The notes beneath the pieces were generated by a model. It was given only the letters and a program-made list of their open reading frames with translations. It was not told where the DNA came from and did not search any database. Shown one piece after another: positions 36,490 to 48,782 of a stretch of 64,000 nucleotides of DNA (its first letter is position 1; the number at the start of each line of letters is the position of its first letter). Made by a program: the position numbers and the translations under genes. Source of the stretch: Prillingera fragicola (taxonomy: Eukaryota; Basidiomycota; Tremellomycetes; Trichosporonales; Trichosporonaceae); the NCBI GenBank assembly GCA_002335605.1, contig BEDY01000001.1, positions 2,356,001 to 2,420,000 on the forward strand, in the 5' to 3' direction.

Positions 36490-38120
36490 GTTGGGTGATG
36501 GTGAGGAAGAAACTGGGTGAGGAGCTCGGAAGAGCAGACTGATGAAGAACAATGCAACACCTCGGTGCCGCACCGCTTCTATATCAGTTGTGCCCAGTCG
36601 GCCAACGTCAACAGATCCAATGCTGGATCAATGTCGAGGACGTCGCGCAACCAGACCTGATGTCAACGCCATCCACTATCGCCAATCTAGTGGGGACCCC
36701 GTACGGGGGCGTTGTTGCCGAAGAGGCCGCACCGCAGTGGGCAGAGATCTAGGCGACAAGTGCGAGCTGACGGCGCCGAAGGGTGGAGTGTTCACTGTGG
36801 AGAGACGATGCCAAACTAGATGGAAAACAAAGTGACGGCGTGATATCGGTCCGGATTTGAAAATGGTGGAGGAGGTTGAAGAAGCCGAAGTCGCCGACAG
36901 ACACTATTTCTGACTTCTTGCGCGCCGTTGATAGGATAGAGATCAATGCTGCCCGGCATAATGTCCAATGCAGAGTGGGCAGCCGTGACACCACATGACT
37001 GCTAGATGACGCCGAGTTGCGCGTGTCTTGCGAGCTACATTGCACGGTCTGTTGGTAGAAGGAATGAGATAAACAAATGTTTTTTTTTTCTTTTCCAGGG
37101 TGCCGACTTTTCGCGCGTTGCAAGACTTGCTTCCAAGACACCGACGACGAGGTGGGCTGCATCGCACTCCTAATATCACTCGGTCAGCTGGGGAACCTCC
37201 TTGCTTCATTCGTAGTTGGAGTACTTGTGTCGCAGATCTTGGCGTCTCATCAATGAGTGCTGGTCATGCGTATTGATCGGAAGGGGATGACAACCGGGGA
37301 TACCTCGGCAGGTGAACAAAGCGTCACAACCGATGTCACTGACAGTGCATATGATGCTTCACATATTTACTGCTGTCGTTCATGCCCCTGGGAATGTGCT
37401 GGCAACCGGCTTAGGGATGAAGGGGGGAGAGGAGACAGTCCCTAAACGACCTTGCGTGGCATCTCCACTGAAAGAAGGCTGAGCAGGGTATCTCAACGTG
37501 CGATACAGCTGACAAGTGGATATCCTCCACTCTCTCTTAAAGCGTAGGACTTGTTCTGTGGTCGAGTTCTCATGGACGTCCATGCTCTCCATGACCGGAA
37601 CACTCTGTGGCACTGGGGAGCTAGCCATTGCTCAGATTAACCGCTCGCCATATCGCGCGGAATAGATCGCAGAATGCAGCTGAGCCGTCTCAGGCACATC
37701 CTGCTTCATAGTCGACTTTGCCGATAGGAATGCATCGCAAGGATCGCAAGGATTGCAAGCTCTTCCGCTCCGATGTTGACCCAGTCCCTGCCATATCTCC
37801 ATATCTCCATGCTATTGCCACACACCACGTGCCACTCACCAAACCTCGAGGACCTCATGCACCTCAGCTGCACACCCACCCAAGTGGCCGGGACCAATCA
37901 GGGCCCAATATCGGAATCAAAAAATGACAAAATGACGTGACCCTGTCCCTGCGGAGATTGATGGGGTAGTCACTTTTCACGTGGCCTCCACTTTTCACTC
38001 CACAAGTTCCGTTGCTCCGAGTTCCGTTTCTTTGTCCCCCCCAACATAATTCTCACCTCGGATACACCTTGTCCCCTCAGTTACCCACCCCCATCAATCG
38101 TTCCTCTCGATCTTGGATAC
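36490..38120. other. Divergent promoter region between sugar porter and carbonic anhydrase
   Basis: No gene is supported. A 12-bp perfect palindrome CCCCGTACGGGG lies at 36697-36708, about 210 bp before the porter ATG. Near the carbonic anhydrase there are repeated CACTTTTCAC boxes (around 37970-38000) and a TGACGTGA element near 37932. Confidence 0.5.
36697..36708. promoter_or_regulatory. Perfect palindrome CCCCGTACGGGG upstream of the sugar porter
   Basis: The 12-bp palindrome contains CCG-N2-CGG, an everted-triplet arrangement that Zn2Cys6 regulators can use. It lies 208 bp upstream of the porter start. Function is inferred only. Confidence 0.4.
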
Positions 38121-38945
38121 ATGACCTCGTGGTCTCGTACTCTTCTTCGTCTGCGATCAGCGCATATCCTGTCTGCTCCTGCTACCCGTCGTCTTTCTGC
38201 TACCACCCTTTTCGCAGCAACAACAATGCCGCACGCCCGCTCTCACTCTATCGACTCTTTGTCGTCGGCGACGCACGCCCGCATCTTTGAGAACAACAAA
38301 CACTGGGCCGAGCAGCAGCGTGCCAAGGACCCCGAGTTCTTCTCCAAGCTCGTTGCTGGTGAGTCAACGCCCCCCTCCCTCATCACTATCGCTAACAATC
38401 GTCCAGGCCAGAACCCCGAGTATCTGTGGATCGGCTGCTCGGACTCGCGCATTCCCGCCGAGTCCATCACTGGCCTTGAGCCCGGAGAGGCCTTTATCCA
38501 CCGCAACATTGCCAACATGGTCAACAACCTGGACCTGAACGTCATGTCCGTCATCAACTATGGCGTGTCCCACCTGCACGTCAAGCACATTATCGTGTGC
38601 GGGCACTACAACTGCGGTGGTGTCCAGGCTGCCATGACACCAAAGGACTTGGGTATCCTCAACCCGTGGCTCCGTAACATTCGCGACATTTACCGTCTCC
38701 ACGAAAAGGAGCTCGACTCCATGCCCGCCGAGCTCCGCTACGACCGCCTCGTCGAGCTCAACGTCATCGAGCAATGCCGCAACGTTATCAAGACTGCGGC
38801 CGTCCAAAAGTCGTACAAGGAGCACCGCTACCCCATCGTCCACGGCTGGGTGTTTGACTTTAAGACTGGATTGCTCAAGGACCTCGAGATTGACTTTAAG
38901 AAGGTGCTGGGCGACATTCAGAAGATTTACAACCTCAACGAGTAG
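38121..38945 (+). CDS. NCE103: Beta-class carbonic anhydrase
   Basis: Exons 38121-38358 and 38407-38945 give 258 residues. Zinc and active-site residues are complete: Cys90, Asp92 and Arg94 (GCSDSR), His146 and Cys149 (CGHYNCGG). The enzyme interconverts CO2 and bicarbonate, supplying bicarbonate for carboxylases and, in fungi, for CO2 sensing through adenylyl cyclase. The first 35 residues (MTSWSRTLLRLRSAH, Arg/Ser-rich) look like a mitochondrial presequence. An in-frame Met36 (MPHARSH) could start a cytosolic form. The 48-nt intron is a multiple of three without a stop, so unspliced RNA would add 16 residues just before the active site. Spliced GQNPEYLWIGCSDSR is the conserved reading. Confidence 0.95.
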   Translation: MTSWSRTLLRLRSAHILSAPATRRLSATTLFAATTMPHARSHSIDSLSSATHARIFENNKHWAEQQRAKDPEFFSKLVAGESTPPSLITIANNRPGQNPEYLWIGCSDSRIPAESITGLEPGEAFIHRNIANMVNNLDLNVMSVINYGVSHLHVKHIIVCGHYNCGGVQAAMTPKDLGILNPWLRNIRDIYRLHEKELDSMPAELRYDRLVELNVIEQCRNVIKTAAVQKSYKEHRYPIVHGWVFDFKTGLLKDLEIDFKKVLGDIQKIYNLNE

Positions 38946-39691
38946 GCCCCGCCACCGTCTCGTCAGCCGCTCGAGGAGCAGCGAACAATGATACGGCTAG
39001 ATGCATTGCATTCGGCACGGGCGTGCCCGGCAGGGCCTCCAGAGCTAACAGCGTGGCTACCTGACCGCCGACTGACGACACGATGCTCTGCACTGACACC
39101 CGGTTCGTGGCTGCCGGCCAGACCTCCAAACCGAGTCGGACGACCATGCAGACGCCTGCAGGCTTGGCACATGCCAGTGGGCCCGTGCTGTATGCCGGGC
39201 TGCACACGGATTCTGCTGTGCGCAGAGGGTCACATCCAGCGACGAACGGCACATTACCCAGCACCGGCTAGTCCCTCCGCCCGACCACACACAGACCATA
39301 ATCGCGCATACTGCGCACTGACCACCTTCCCAAGCGGCATGGCACCCCCACACATCGTGCGATCCAAGGACGAGCTGAGCAGTCATCGCCAGCAAGGCGC
39401 CAAAGCGGCAGCCACTGCGAGCCACGCAATTCAACGCCAGCGGCCACTGACGTATACACACCGGTGTCTTGCGCGCCGTCAAGCTCATCTCGGCATATCG
39501 CGTCGCGTGCGGCGCAGTACTGGCGCGGCAATACACTTATCACATACAGCACGCTCTAGCGTTCTATAGCTCCTCCCGGGCCTCCAGCAGGACTGCCTGC
39601 GCCGCCTTGCTCACTGATCCCATGCCTTGGTTCTCAAGCCTTGCTTCGCGTCGCTCTGCGCTCGCTTCGCTTCGCTTGGCATCGCTTCGAC
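38946..39691. other. Convergent intergenic region with GCGAA-type repeats
   Basis: No gene is seen. At 39643-39689 the plus strand reads as a loose array of CTTCG/TCGCT units (minus strand GCGAAGCGAAGCGAGC). It abuts the thioesterase stop codon and so lies in that gene's 3' UTR. Confidence 0.5.
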
Positions 39692-41086
39692 TCAGAACCC
39701 CGCCAGCCCCTGGCTGACATCCTCCATGGCCCTCCTTACACCATGCGCCCACTCCTGGGTGCCATCGGGTCCGAGCGCGACATCCGTGCCGAGGACATCA
39801 GCAGCGGGATCCCTCTTCCACCCTCCGCGGGTAAACGCGGCGCCGTGGTCCTTGGAGGTGAGGATTGCATGTGCGGAGCGGCGGTTCTCCTCGCTGGGCG
39901 ACAGCATGGCGAGATACATTGCGATGCGGGGGGGCACGGTGATGCGCCCCTGCTTGAAGCAGTACTCTGTCACGGCCGTGCAGGCCACGACGCCGCCGTC
40001 GGTGCGCGGCGCGCGGGTGCGGCTGTGCATCTTCTGGACAAGCTCGGCAAAGTTGGCGCCGGACTCGGAGGGGGACTGCATCCCTGCTGGCAGTGGGGTG
40101 ATGCCGCTCGCGCCCGAGGCGGGCGTCGGGGTCTGCGTGGGGGGTTCGCTGATGGAGGGAATGACAGTCTCCTTGTCTGCCACGTCGGGCTTGCGCGCTG
40201 CTGGCTTGGAGCCCTTGCGCGGGTAGATGACAAAGTCGGTGACGAGGTACATCCTGTAGTGTGTCAGCTTCGTGGTGGCTAGTGACCAGCGGCGAGCGAT
40301 GCATGGGAGGTGCGTGGGGTAGGGTGTCACTGCTGTCGCACCGATCGGAAGACTTTATCTCAGTGGTTGCAGCGGTGCCGGCGGCCGGGCAGGCATTACC
40401 CCGCCCACGACCCCGCCCACGCGCCTAGGATTCCAGCTCCGGTTTATCCGGCACAACAATGTGTGTCACTGGAGGCCATGTTGTTGCCAGCAGTCACTCA
40501 CCACTTCTCTCCCCAGCCGGCCACGCGCGTCTCGATGAGGTAGCGCGAGCCCATAGGAATCTCCTTCATGTATTGCCAGTGCGACGCGCCGAGCGCCATG
40601 TGGATGCCAGTGACGAAGATCGGGGCAAAGCCATCGATACAAATCTTCATCTTGCACGAGTCCGAGTTTTTGGCATAGCACGAGTTGGACAGGTGCATGT
40701 TGTAGTCGCAGTCGTCAAACGTCGCCACGCGCCAGATCTTTGATCGAAGCTTGAGAAGCGACCCGCCCTGCTCGTACTCGTTGCGCCACACCTTCCAGTA
40801 GCCGTCCCTGCCCAGCACTTTGGAGCGAATGATTGCCCGCACAGGGTGGTACCAGACGCGCAGGTGCCAGAGGAACGGCCAGGACGACGAGTTGGCGACC
40901 ATGAGAAGCAGGAACAGCACTTTGACTGTCGCCCCGGTTAGCCCGGCTCCCCGTGTGGCTCGGTTACTACTCACTGTATTTGGGAATGAACGGAAGGAGA
41001 GGCGTCGTGCTTGGCGCAACGAGGCGCGCGAGCACGGTGCGGACCGCGTCGACTGCTGCGGTTGGCACCTGTGACAGTATAGACAT
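39692..41086 (-). CDS. THEM6-like 4HBT (hotdog) thioesterase-family protein
   Basis: Exons 41086-40975, 40925-40502 and 40253-39692 give 365 residues. Exon 1 is too short to stand out as an open frame; it reads MSILSQVPTAAVDAVRTVLA and joins IKVLFLLLMVANSSSWPFLW, a probable membrane anchor. The hotdog core carries the signature DDCDYNMHLSNSCY. Continuity across the second intron (VAGWGEKWMYLVTDFVIYP) supports the join. Similar proteins in animals (THEM6) and fungi are poorly characterised acyl-CoA thioesterase relatives, often ER-associated. The C-terminal third is disordered and Pro/Thr-rich, then a helical tail. The second intron is 248 nt, long for this genome, but I found no extra exon in it. 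Confidence 0.85.
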
Positions 41087-41990
41087 GTTGTGTGGGATTG
41101 CCGTTGTGTGGACGCGTGTGTGGTTCCAATTTTATAGTGGCAGCAGCGAGGAGCGCGTCAGCAATGATGCACGCAGATTCAACTTTTTTCTAGGGCCCTG
41201 TTGGAGTGCTGCGGCCGTGACCTGATACGTACGCGGCGTGCGAGGGTAGATTGGTGCGAGGGAGGCATGGTGTTGGCGTGGAGTAGGTGTGGAGTTTAAT
41301 GATCTACGTCGTCGTCGTGGCCGTCGTGGTCGAGAATGGCAGTGTACAAACAAGATGGATGCAGGATGTGGTGGTGGCGGCCGATTACATGACTCTCTTG
41401 TATAAATCCTGATAGAGACGCGTACTGTACCTTGCCACTGCTCCGGTTACTGTGCAGTTCCGAGGCACGGGCTCGATTAACCGCGTCATACATGGATACC
41501 ACCCACGGCCACCCATGGGTCAATGGTCCATGCATGGCCATGCACACCAGGACGATGCTTGTTAGGCTCACATGAGCAAATTTGGTAGGCTCACTACATC
41601 CTCACCAGCCTACACCGGAGACTTTCAGCGTGCCTATTTTATGATTACGTGCCCAATATCCCCGTGGGGTTATTCGTTGTGCTCTGAGCCGGCGGGCCAA
41701 CTACAAGGCGAGAAAATCCAACCGAGTCTTGGTTGTCGAGTCAGAGCTGCTCCTGGCTTTGCAGAGGTCTGTGGGCCTGTGGCTTGTAGGCCGTGTCACG
41801 GCGCACAACCCGAGGGAGGAGACTTGAACCTGTGCAGGCAGTAGTCCCAGATGAGTGGGTGGGTGGCCATGCCATCGGAACGTTGCACTAGGATAAACTA
41901 CCGCGTCAAAGTCCAACCAGATCTCCTGCCACTTGTTCATTTCTTTCTTCTCCTCTTGTATCCATCACCATCACCACAAAAACGAGCACA
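41087..41990. other. Divergent promoter region between thioesterase and DAHP synthase
   Basis: No coding or RNA gene is supported. The last 60 bases before 41991 are C/T-rich with CACCATCACCACAAAAACGA, a typical leader just before an ATG. Confidence 0.5.
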
Positions 41991-43364
<1,374 letters not shown>

Positions 43365-43671
43365 ACGTTGTAGACTATGATATTGCATGCAGGTGTGAGC
43401 GAGCGCGACGAGCACGAGCAGCGTAGCTGCCAGGGCCATGTTCTAGCGCACCGTGGTGTCCAGCACTGACCGACCAAAGCTCATGCATAGAGGCGCTCAT
43501 CCGCAGCAGTGGCCAGCCAGACCATCTTTTTGCGTCCAGGAGCCAGACTTTAGCTCTCGCCACAACATTATTTACTCCCGCTCCTCTCGTCGTGCCTGGC
43601 TGAAATATTCTGATCCACTAGTTGCCACACCTCACACATCCACTGTTCACCTCATACAGAAATCAGCACAA
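43365..43671. other. Short intergenic region between DAHP synthase and Rrp14
   Basis: This 307-bp spacer between co-directional genes must contain the DAHP synthase terminator and the Rrp14 promoter. No distinct element was recognised. Confidence 0.4.
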
Positions 43672-45107
43672 ATGGCAGCCACCGCCGTGCCACCTCCTAC
43701 GACTGCGGCCGCCGCGCCTGCCCGAGACTCGGCGCTCGTCTCCGCCCTCGAAGCGCGCAACGCTACTTTTACCACACTGCTGTCTTTGATCCCCCAGCAA
43801 TACTATGTTGCGCCAACGGACGAGGAGATGGATTCGCGCTGGATGAAGAATAAGAAGCGCAAGACGGGAGAGGAGATCAAGGAGCACAAGAGGAGGACAA
43901 AGCTTGAAAAGGTGTGTTGAGTCTGAGGCAGAGAGAGCGAGGTGTGCAAGGGTAGGGGTTTGACGGCTGTTGGAGTCTGTGTGCTTGCCTGCTCCGTGCG
44001 CTGCTCTGTCGGCGCCCTCCCTCGCGCTACTGCGCTGCTGCGCTTGTATCCTCCAGGACGCACGCTAACATGCGCTTAGCTTGACCCCGAGAACCTCCCC
44101 GCCGCCGAGGACGCTGCACCCAGCAACGCCGAGACTGTGGTCCTCCCCCCCGCCCTCCCTGCGGCACGCCCCTTCCGCGCCCTCCCCCCCGCTGCCAGCA
44201 TTGCTGAGCTGCACGACCGCATGCGCGAGCGCCTGGACAAGTTTGCCAAGGCGCGCGGTGTGGACGAGACGGACCCGCAGAGCCGTGACGCGCTCGAGGC
44301 TGCGCGCAGGCAGAAGCGTGGCGAGATGCGCGACAAGCGCCGCAAGGACCGCAAGGAGGAGCGCAAAAAGGCGCGCGAGGTCGTGTCTGCCAAGCCGGCC
44401 AAGACGACGCTGCTTGTGCCCCAGTCGCGCGAGGATGGCGGCGACGGCATCACGCTGCCTGCTGTCGCTTTGCCGAGCTCGAGCAAGAAGCACCTGCCCC
44501 TGAAGAAGCTCAGCAACGCGTCGCAGGCGCTTGCGCACCTCGAAAAGCACAACGCCAAGCTCGCAGCCCTGCCCGAGGATAAGCGCAAGGAGAGGGAGGA
44601 GGCCGAGCGCTGGGCAAAGGCCGAGGCGCGTGCCGCCGGCACCAAGATGGCAGACGACGAAAAGGTGCTCAAGAAGGCCGTCAAGCGCGAGGAGAAGAGG
44701 AAGGGCAAGAGTGGCAAGGAGTGGTGAGTACCCTGGGACACTATATGGGTGGCGCCGGGATTCTTGGGACTGGACACGGGGAACACACTTCTCCTGCAGT
44801 CCTTGGTTACACCCCCACCCATCCTGATCTCCACCGAGCTGACACCCCCAGGGCGGACCGCAAGAAGACGCTCGAGCAGAACCAGGCCGCCAAGATCAAG
44901 AAGCGCAACGACAACCTGGCCACCAAGCAGTCTCGCGGCAAGAAGACTCCTGGCGCCAAGGGCAAGAGCTCGGGTGACAGCAAGGGCAAGGGCGGCAGCA
45001 GCTCGGGTGGCGGCAAGAAGGGCCGGCCCGGGTTTGAGGGTAAGAGCAAGAGCGGCAAGAGCTCTGGTGGCGGTGACAAGAAGAAGCGCGCGCAGATGAA
45101 GGCCTAA
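43672..45107 (+). CDS. RRP14: SURF6/Rrp14 nucleolar ribosome-biogenesis protein
   Basis: Exons 43672-43911, 44080-44723 and 44852-45107 give 379 residues. The N-terminal Rrp14 segment spans about 20-80 (ALEARNATFTTLLSLIPQQYY). A long Lys/Arg/Glu helix fills the middle (RDALEAARRQKRGEMRDKRRKDRKEERKKA). The SURF6 C-terminal block is DEKVLKKAVKREEKRKGKSGKEWADRKKTLEQNQAAKIKKR, joined across intron 2. The tail is Gly/Ser/Lys-rich. In yeast Rrp14 acts in the nucleolus in both 40S and 60S assembly; nucleic acid binding through the basic helices is expected. The first intron uses a GTGTGT donor and is 168 nt. Confidence 0.93.
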
Positions 45108-45661
45108 GACCCCTTTTTCTGGCGTCGTTGGGATGGACGAGTATAGAGGCCGTTGGAGGGCATGTATTATTGTCTAGTACTTGCGAAGCACGACCTGGCT
45201 GATGGCGCGACGGGATTGTCAGCAGTTTAACTCCTCGACTCGACAAGGACAATACGTTGCTACTACGTGCAGACGATTAATGGCGGCATTAGGGACATTG
45301 AACCATGCCATATAACAGCCACAGCCACAGTTTGACTATTTGCACTCATACAGTCTGGCATCCGGCTGGCCGTTTGCTCATGACAGTGTAAACGACATTG
45401 ACCAATGGCTGTAGACCCGCAATGTCAGCTGGCCGCCCTTCCTTGTGTAGGTTTGTCTGCAGTTATTCACGTGCGAAAGTTGTACTGTACGCTCTATGCA
45501 TGTCTACTGTCACAAGAACGGTGATGGTGGTCCGAACGAAAAATCACAACAAAAATGCCTCTTCCTTCTCGTCTTCCTGCGTCTCGCTCCGCCGCCTCCC
45601 TCCCCTCAAATCCTTGCCCCACCACAACACACCCACTCCCTCCCCCTACTCGGGGCCCAGA
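45108..45661. other. Convergent intergenic region, no feature seen
   Basis: It contains the 3' ends of Rrp14 and Mdm34. Short ORFs only; no repeats or hairpins stood out. Confidence 0.4.
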
Positions 45662-48002
45662 CTACTCTGGAATCTTTGGAAACCCATAAGAACTCCTCGA
45701 ACTAGCCCTGGCAGTACTAGGAGGTCCCGAGGGCATCTTCCACCTGCCCAGACTTTCACTCGCAGACGAGCTCGCATGGCGGGTGGTCTCGTCGTCCCAG
45801 TCGAGCGGGGGCGTGCCCTCGTCAATCTCGGGCGACAAGCTCGGGCGGCGCGAGTTGGGCGCCGTGGCCGACTGTGCCGCACCGAGACGGAACAAGCGCT
45901 TACGCCGTGCTTTGACCTCGCCCGTTTCCGCGCCCGTGGTGGAGAGGTTGATCGTGCTTCCAGGCGCGGAAGAGGTGGTGCGACCGAGGTGCGGGAAGGA
46001 ACGTACGGCAATGTGCTCGTGTGCGCGAGCGTAAGGTGAGAGCGTGTTGGCGGACGTCGACAGCGTGAGGAGGTGAGACACGCTGTCGTTGAGCGGCAAG
46101 GTAATGCCGTTGCGCCCCTGATGGGGGAAGACGATTGCACCTGTGTTGGTGCCCACTGACGTCGCGCGATGGCGTGGCATCGGCGCCTGAAGCGGACGCG
46201 GGTCAGGCGAACTGCGCAGGCGCGCGCCGGCGTCCATGGACGTGGGGCGCTGACGGGAGATGGAGGGTGAGGGCGGGGGTGAAGGGGTAGGTGGTGCCCT
46301 GCCGCGCCTTTCGCGAGGATCGGGCGGGCTCGGCGCGCGCGGGGGCATGGACGAGCGTGACTGGCTGCGCATTGGGGACGCCGGGCGGTTAGCTAGGGCC
46401 TGCGCCTGCTGCAGCGCGTAGGCTGTCAGCGAGTCGCCGCGGCTCGGCCGTGTGTTCGTAAACACGTCCGAGTGCGAGGTCATTGTGCGGCGCAGAGCCG
46501 ACGGGCGGGCGACGGGGTGGTAGCCCATGTGACCTGCTGCTGACTGCGTCGGGCGGCCGCCAATGCTTCCATTCGTCGAAGAGGCGCCGATGCTGTTCGC
46601 GCGCGCTGTGACAGAGCCGGTGGCGGAGCCAAACCGAGAGTCTGACGGCGCGCGAATCTGCGACTGAGCGTGGAACACCCGAGGGCGGGTAATAACACCG
46701 CCGCCGACAGCGGGGAAGGACTCCCACTCGACCGACGGAGTGTAGCTCTCGCGCCGGTCAACTTGCGATATGGAGTCGTCGACACCAATGTCGTCGAAAA
46801 AGGGCACTTCGTCGTCGAGCGAGTCGTCGATGGGTTCTTCATCTGAGTCCACCCCGCCTTCGAGCTCTGACCCATTGCCCATTGGGTTTCCCATCAGGCT
46901 CCCCAAACCGCGTCCGTCACCGCCCCTCGCCTTCTCCCACAGCCGCCCAAACGCCTCATAGCCGCTGTGCGTCGGCAGGCCCTCGGGCCGCAGACCGTAC
47001 GTCGGGTCGTAATTTTCGATGTCAGGGAACACAGTGTACGATGTCGGTGACTCTGACACCCGCGCTGTGCGCTCGCGCGCACTGAGACTAACGGTCGAGG
47101 CGCGGTGCAGCGCCCGCCGCCTTGGCGTCGACTGTGGCTGCGAAGCTGGCGTGGACGGGCCAAATATTTCACGGCCATGGGGGTCGTAGTCTGGATCGCC
47201 GTTGGTGTCGACGTCAAAGCCAGCCGGTGCGACAGGCGCAGGTTCAGCATCGCGGTATGGCGTCTCGACTGTCCCGCCAGTGTTGGAGCCGGTCAGCCAG
47301 CGCTGAGATAAGCGGTGGATAATTCCTGGCAAGTCTTCGCGGAACATTTCCCTTAGCTGGCCTTCGATTTCCTGCTGCAAGTATCCGCGAATGACCTCGA
47401 CACTATCAAAGGTCGACGAGACGTCCACGTTTTGCAAGGGGTCGTTTTTAAACACGAGTGTGATTCCTTTTGACGCCGAGACGACGAGAATCAGAATAGC
47501 GCGGAGATGGAGCAGTGACAGGCGCAACGTCATGGGGACGAGGAGTGGTTGTGAGGCCAACAACGGCGTCGAGATGGGGAGCGTGGAGGAAGGAATGAGG
47601 TTGGGGTTGTGCGAGAGCGGGTTTGCCTGGACATTGCAGCGAACCTCGATCCAGGCATCGCCTTGGTAGCCGAGGCGAAGGATACCACGGAAACGGTCGA
47701 GCGAGAGATCGCCAATCTCGAGGAGGGTGAGGGTTGGGGGCTGGCGGCGTCAGCTTCACCGCAATGGGCATTGCACACTGCAGTCCTGAAGACTCACCTG
47801 AGTACCCATGTCCAAGTTGACGACCTCTATCCGTCCTTGAATAACGGGCGGCTTGTTGCCCTAAACACTTGTTAACAAACAATTCCCACTCCACAATCAG
47901 AAGCGTACACACCTTGTTGAGAGCAGTCTCAAGCATGGCCTTTGCGTCTTCGATAAACGACGGCGAGAACGCCGTCGACCATGACGGAAACACAAACGAC
48001 AT
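45662..48002 (-). CDS. MDM34: Mdm34, ERMES complex subunit (SMP domain)
   Basis: Exons 48002-47913, 47860-47798 and 47740-45662 give 743 residues. The SMP lipid-transfer domain occupies about residues 1-200, with family blocks MSFVFPSWSTAF, ALNKGNKPPVIQGRIEVV, LTLLEIGDLSLDRFRGILRL, ASKGITLVFKNDPLQNVDVSSTFD and FREDLPGIIHRLSQRW. Mdm34 is the mitochondrial outer-membrane part of the ERMES tether that moves phospholipids between ER and mitochondria. The remaining 540 residues are disordered and Ser/Pro/Arg-rich, longer than in many ascomycete Mdm34 proteins. They end in a short conserved-looking tail (GRWKMPSGPPSTARASSRSS). The first two exons are small (90 and 63 nt) and are fixed by the family alignment. 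Confidence 0.94.
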
Positions 48003-48782
48003 GGCGAGCGCGTGCTACGGGCTTTTCACTTGTCGTGCGTGACAAGCTGCGCAGACCTTGATGGGAGGCGGGGAATATAATGTACAGTCGAAACGGCGAA
48101 GCCAGGACTATGCAGTGGATGGGGATGGGGTTACAGGCTCATGCTTGGCGATGGTGTCGACTGTACTGGCTGCCGGGCGTGCTACGGGTCCTGTCGTCGA
48201 GTCGTGGAAAGCACAAGTGAGCGAGAGTCGTAACGGAGATGCACAAGAGCTGCTTGTGGGTGGCTAAAAACACTCGACCGACCACACCCGCGTTTGGGCA
48301 GACCAGGCACGCATGCCAGACGCCACCGAGCATATTTGCTTCCGTTCTTCAGCGTACAGTGTCATTGTTGACATGCTCCGATGGATTGTCCGAGTTGCCG
48401 CCGCCGAACAATGTGCGTAAGCTACCTGTCACGGCATCGGTTGGCCGCTGTAGCCCTGCTTCCTCGTTTGCAGCTACATAGTTTACCAAAGACGAGGTAC
48501 AACGCCATGTACATCCCCGCCGAGCCCCACTGGCCGCGGGATCATACCCAGTAAGCAGGCTGCATGCTGTGCCTTTTAATCTCGCGGTGCGCAAAAGTGG
48601 TCTTGGGAGCGTTACAAACGTGACTCTGCTTTCGAGGAAACAGTGTGATTGTGGCACCGTCCCGCTTATAACGCACGTTGCCGATCACGACAGACTCTTG
48701 ACCCACCACAAGTCGCGGCAGCGTCAGCACAGTATCAGTCTGCAACAGCAGACACCCGTAGAGAGACATGAAATTTCATAAT
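48003..48782. other. Intergenic: Mdm34 promoter and 3' flank of the SUZ gene
   Basis: Both neighbours read leftward, so this 780-bp stretch is promoter for one and terminator region for the other. No other feature was recognised. Confidence 0.4.

Noticed and set aside
41821..41870. Minus-strand B-box-like GGTTCAAGTC
   Set aside because: No cloverleaf could be folded around it.
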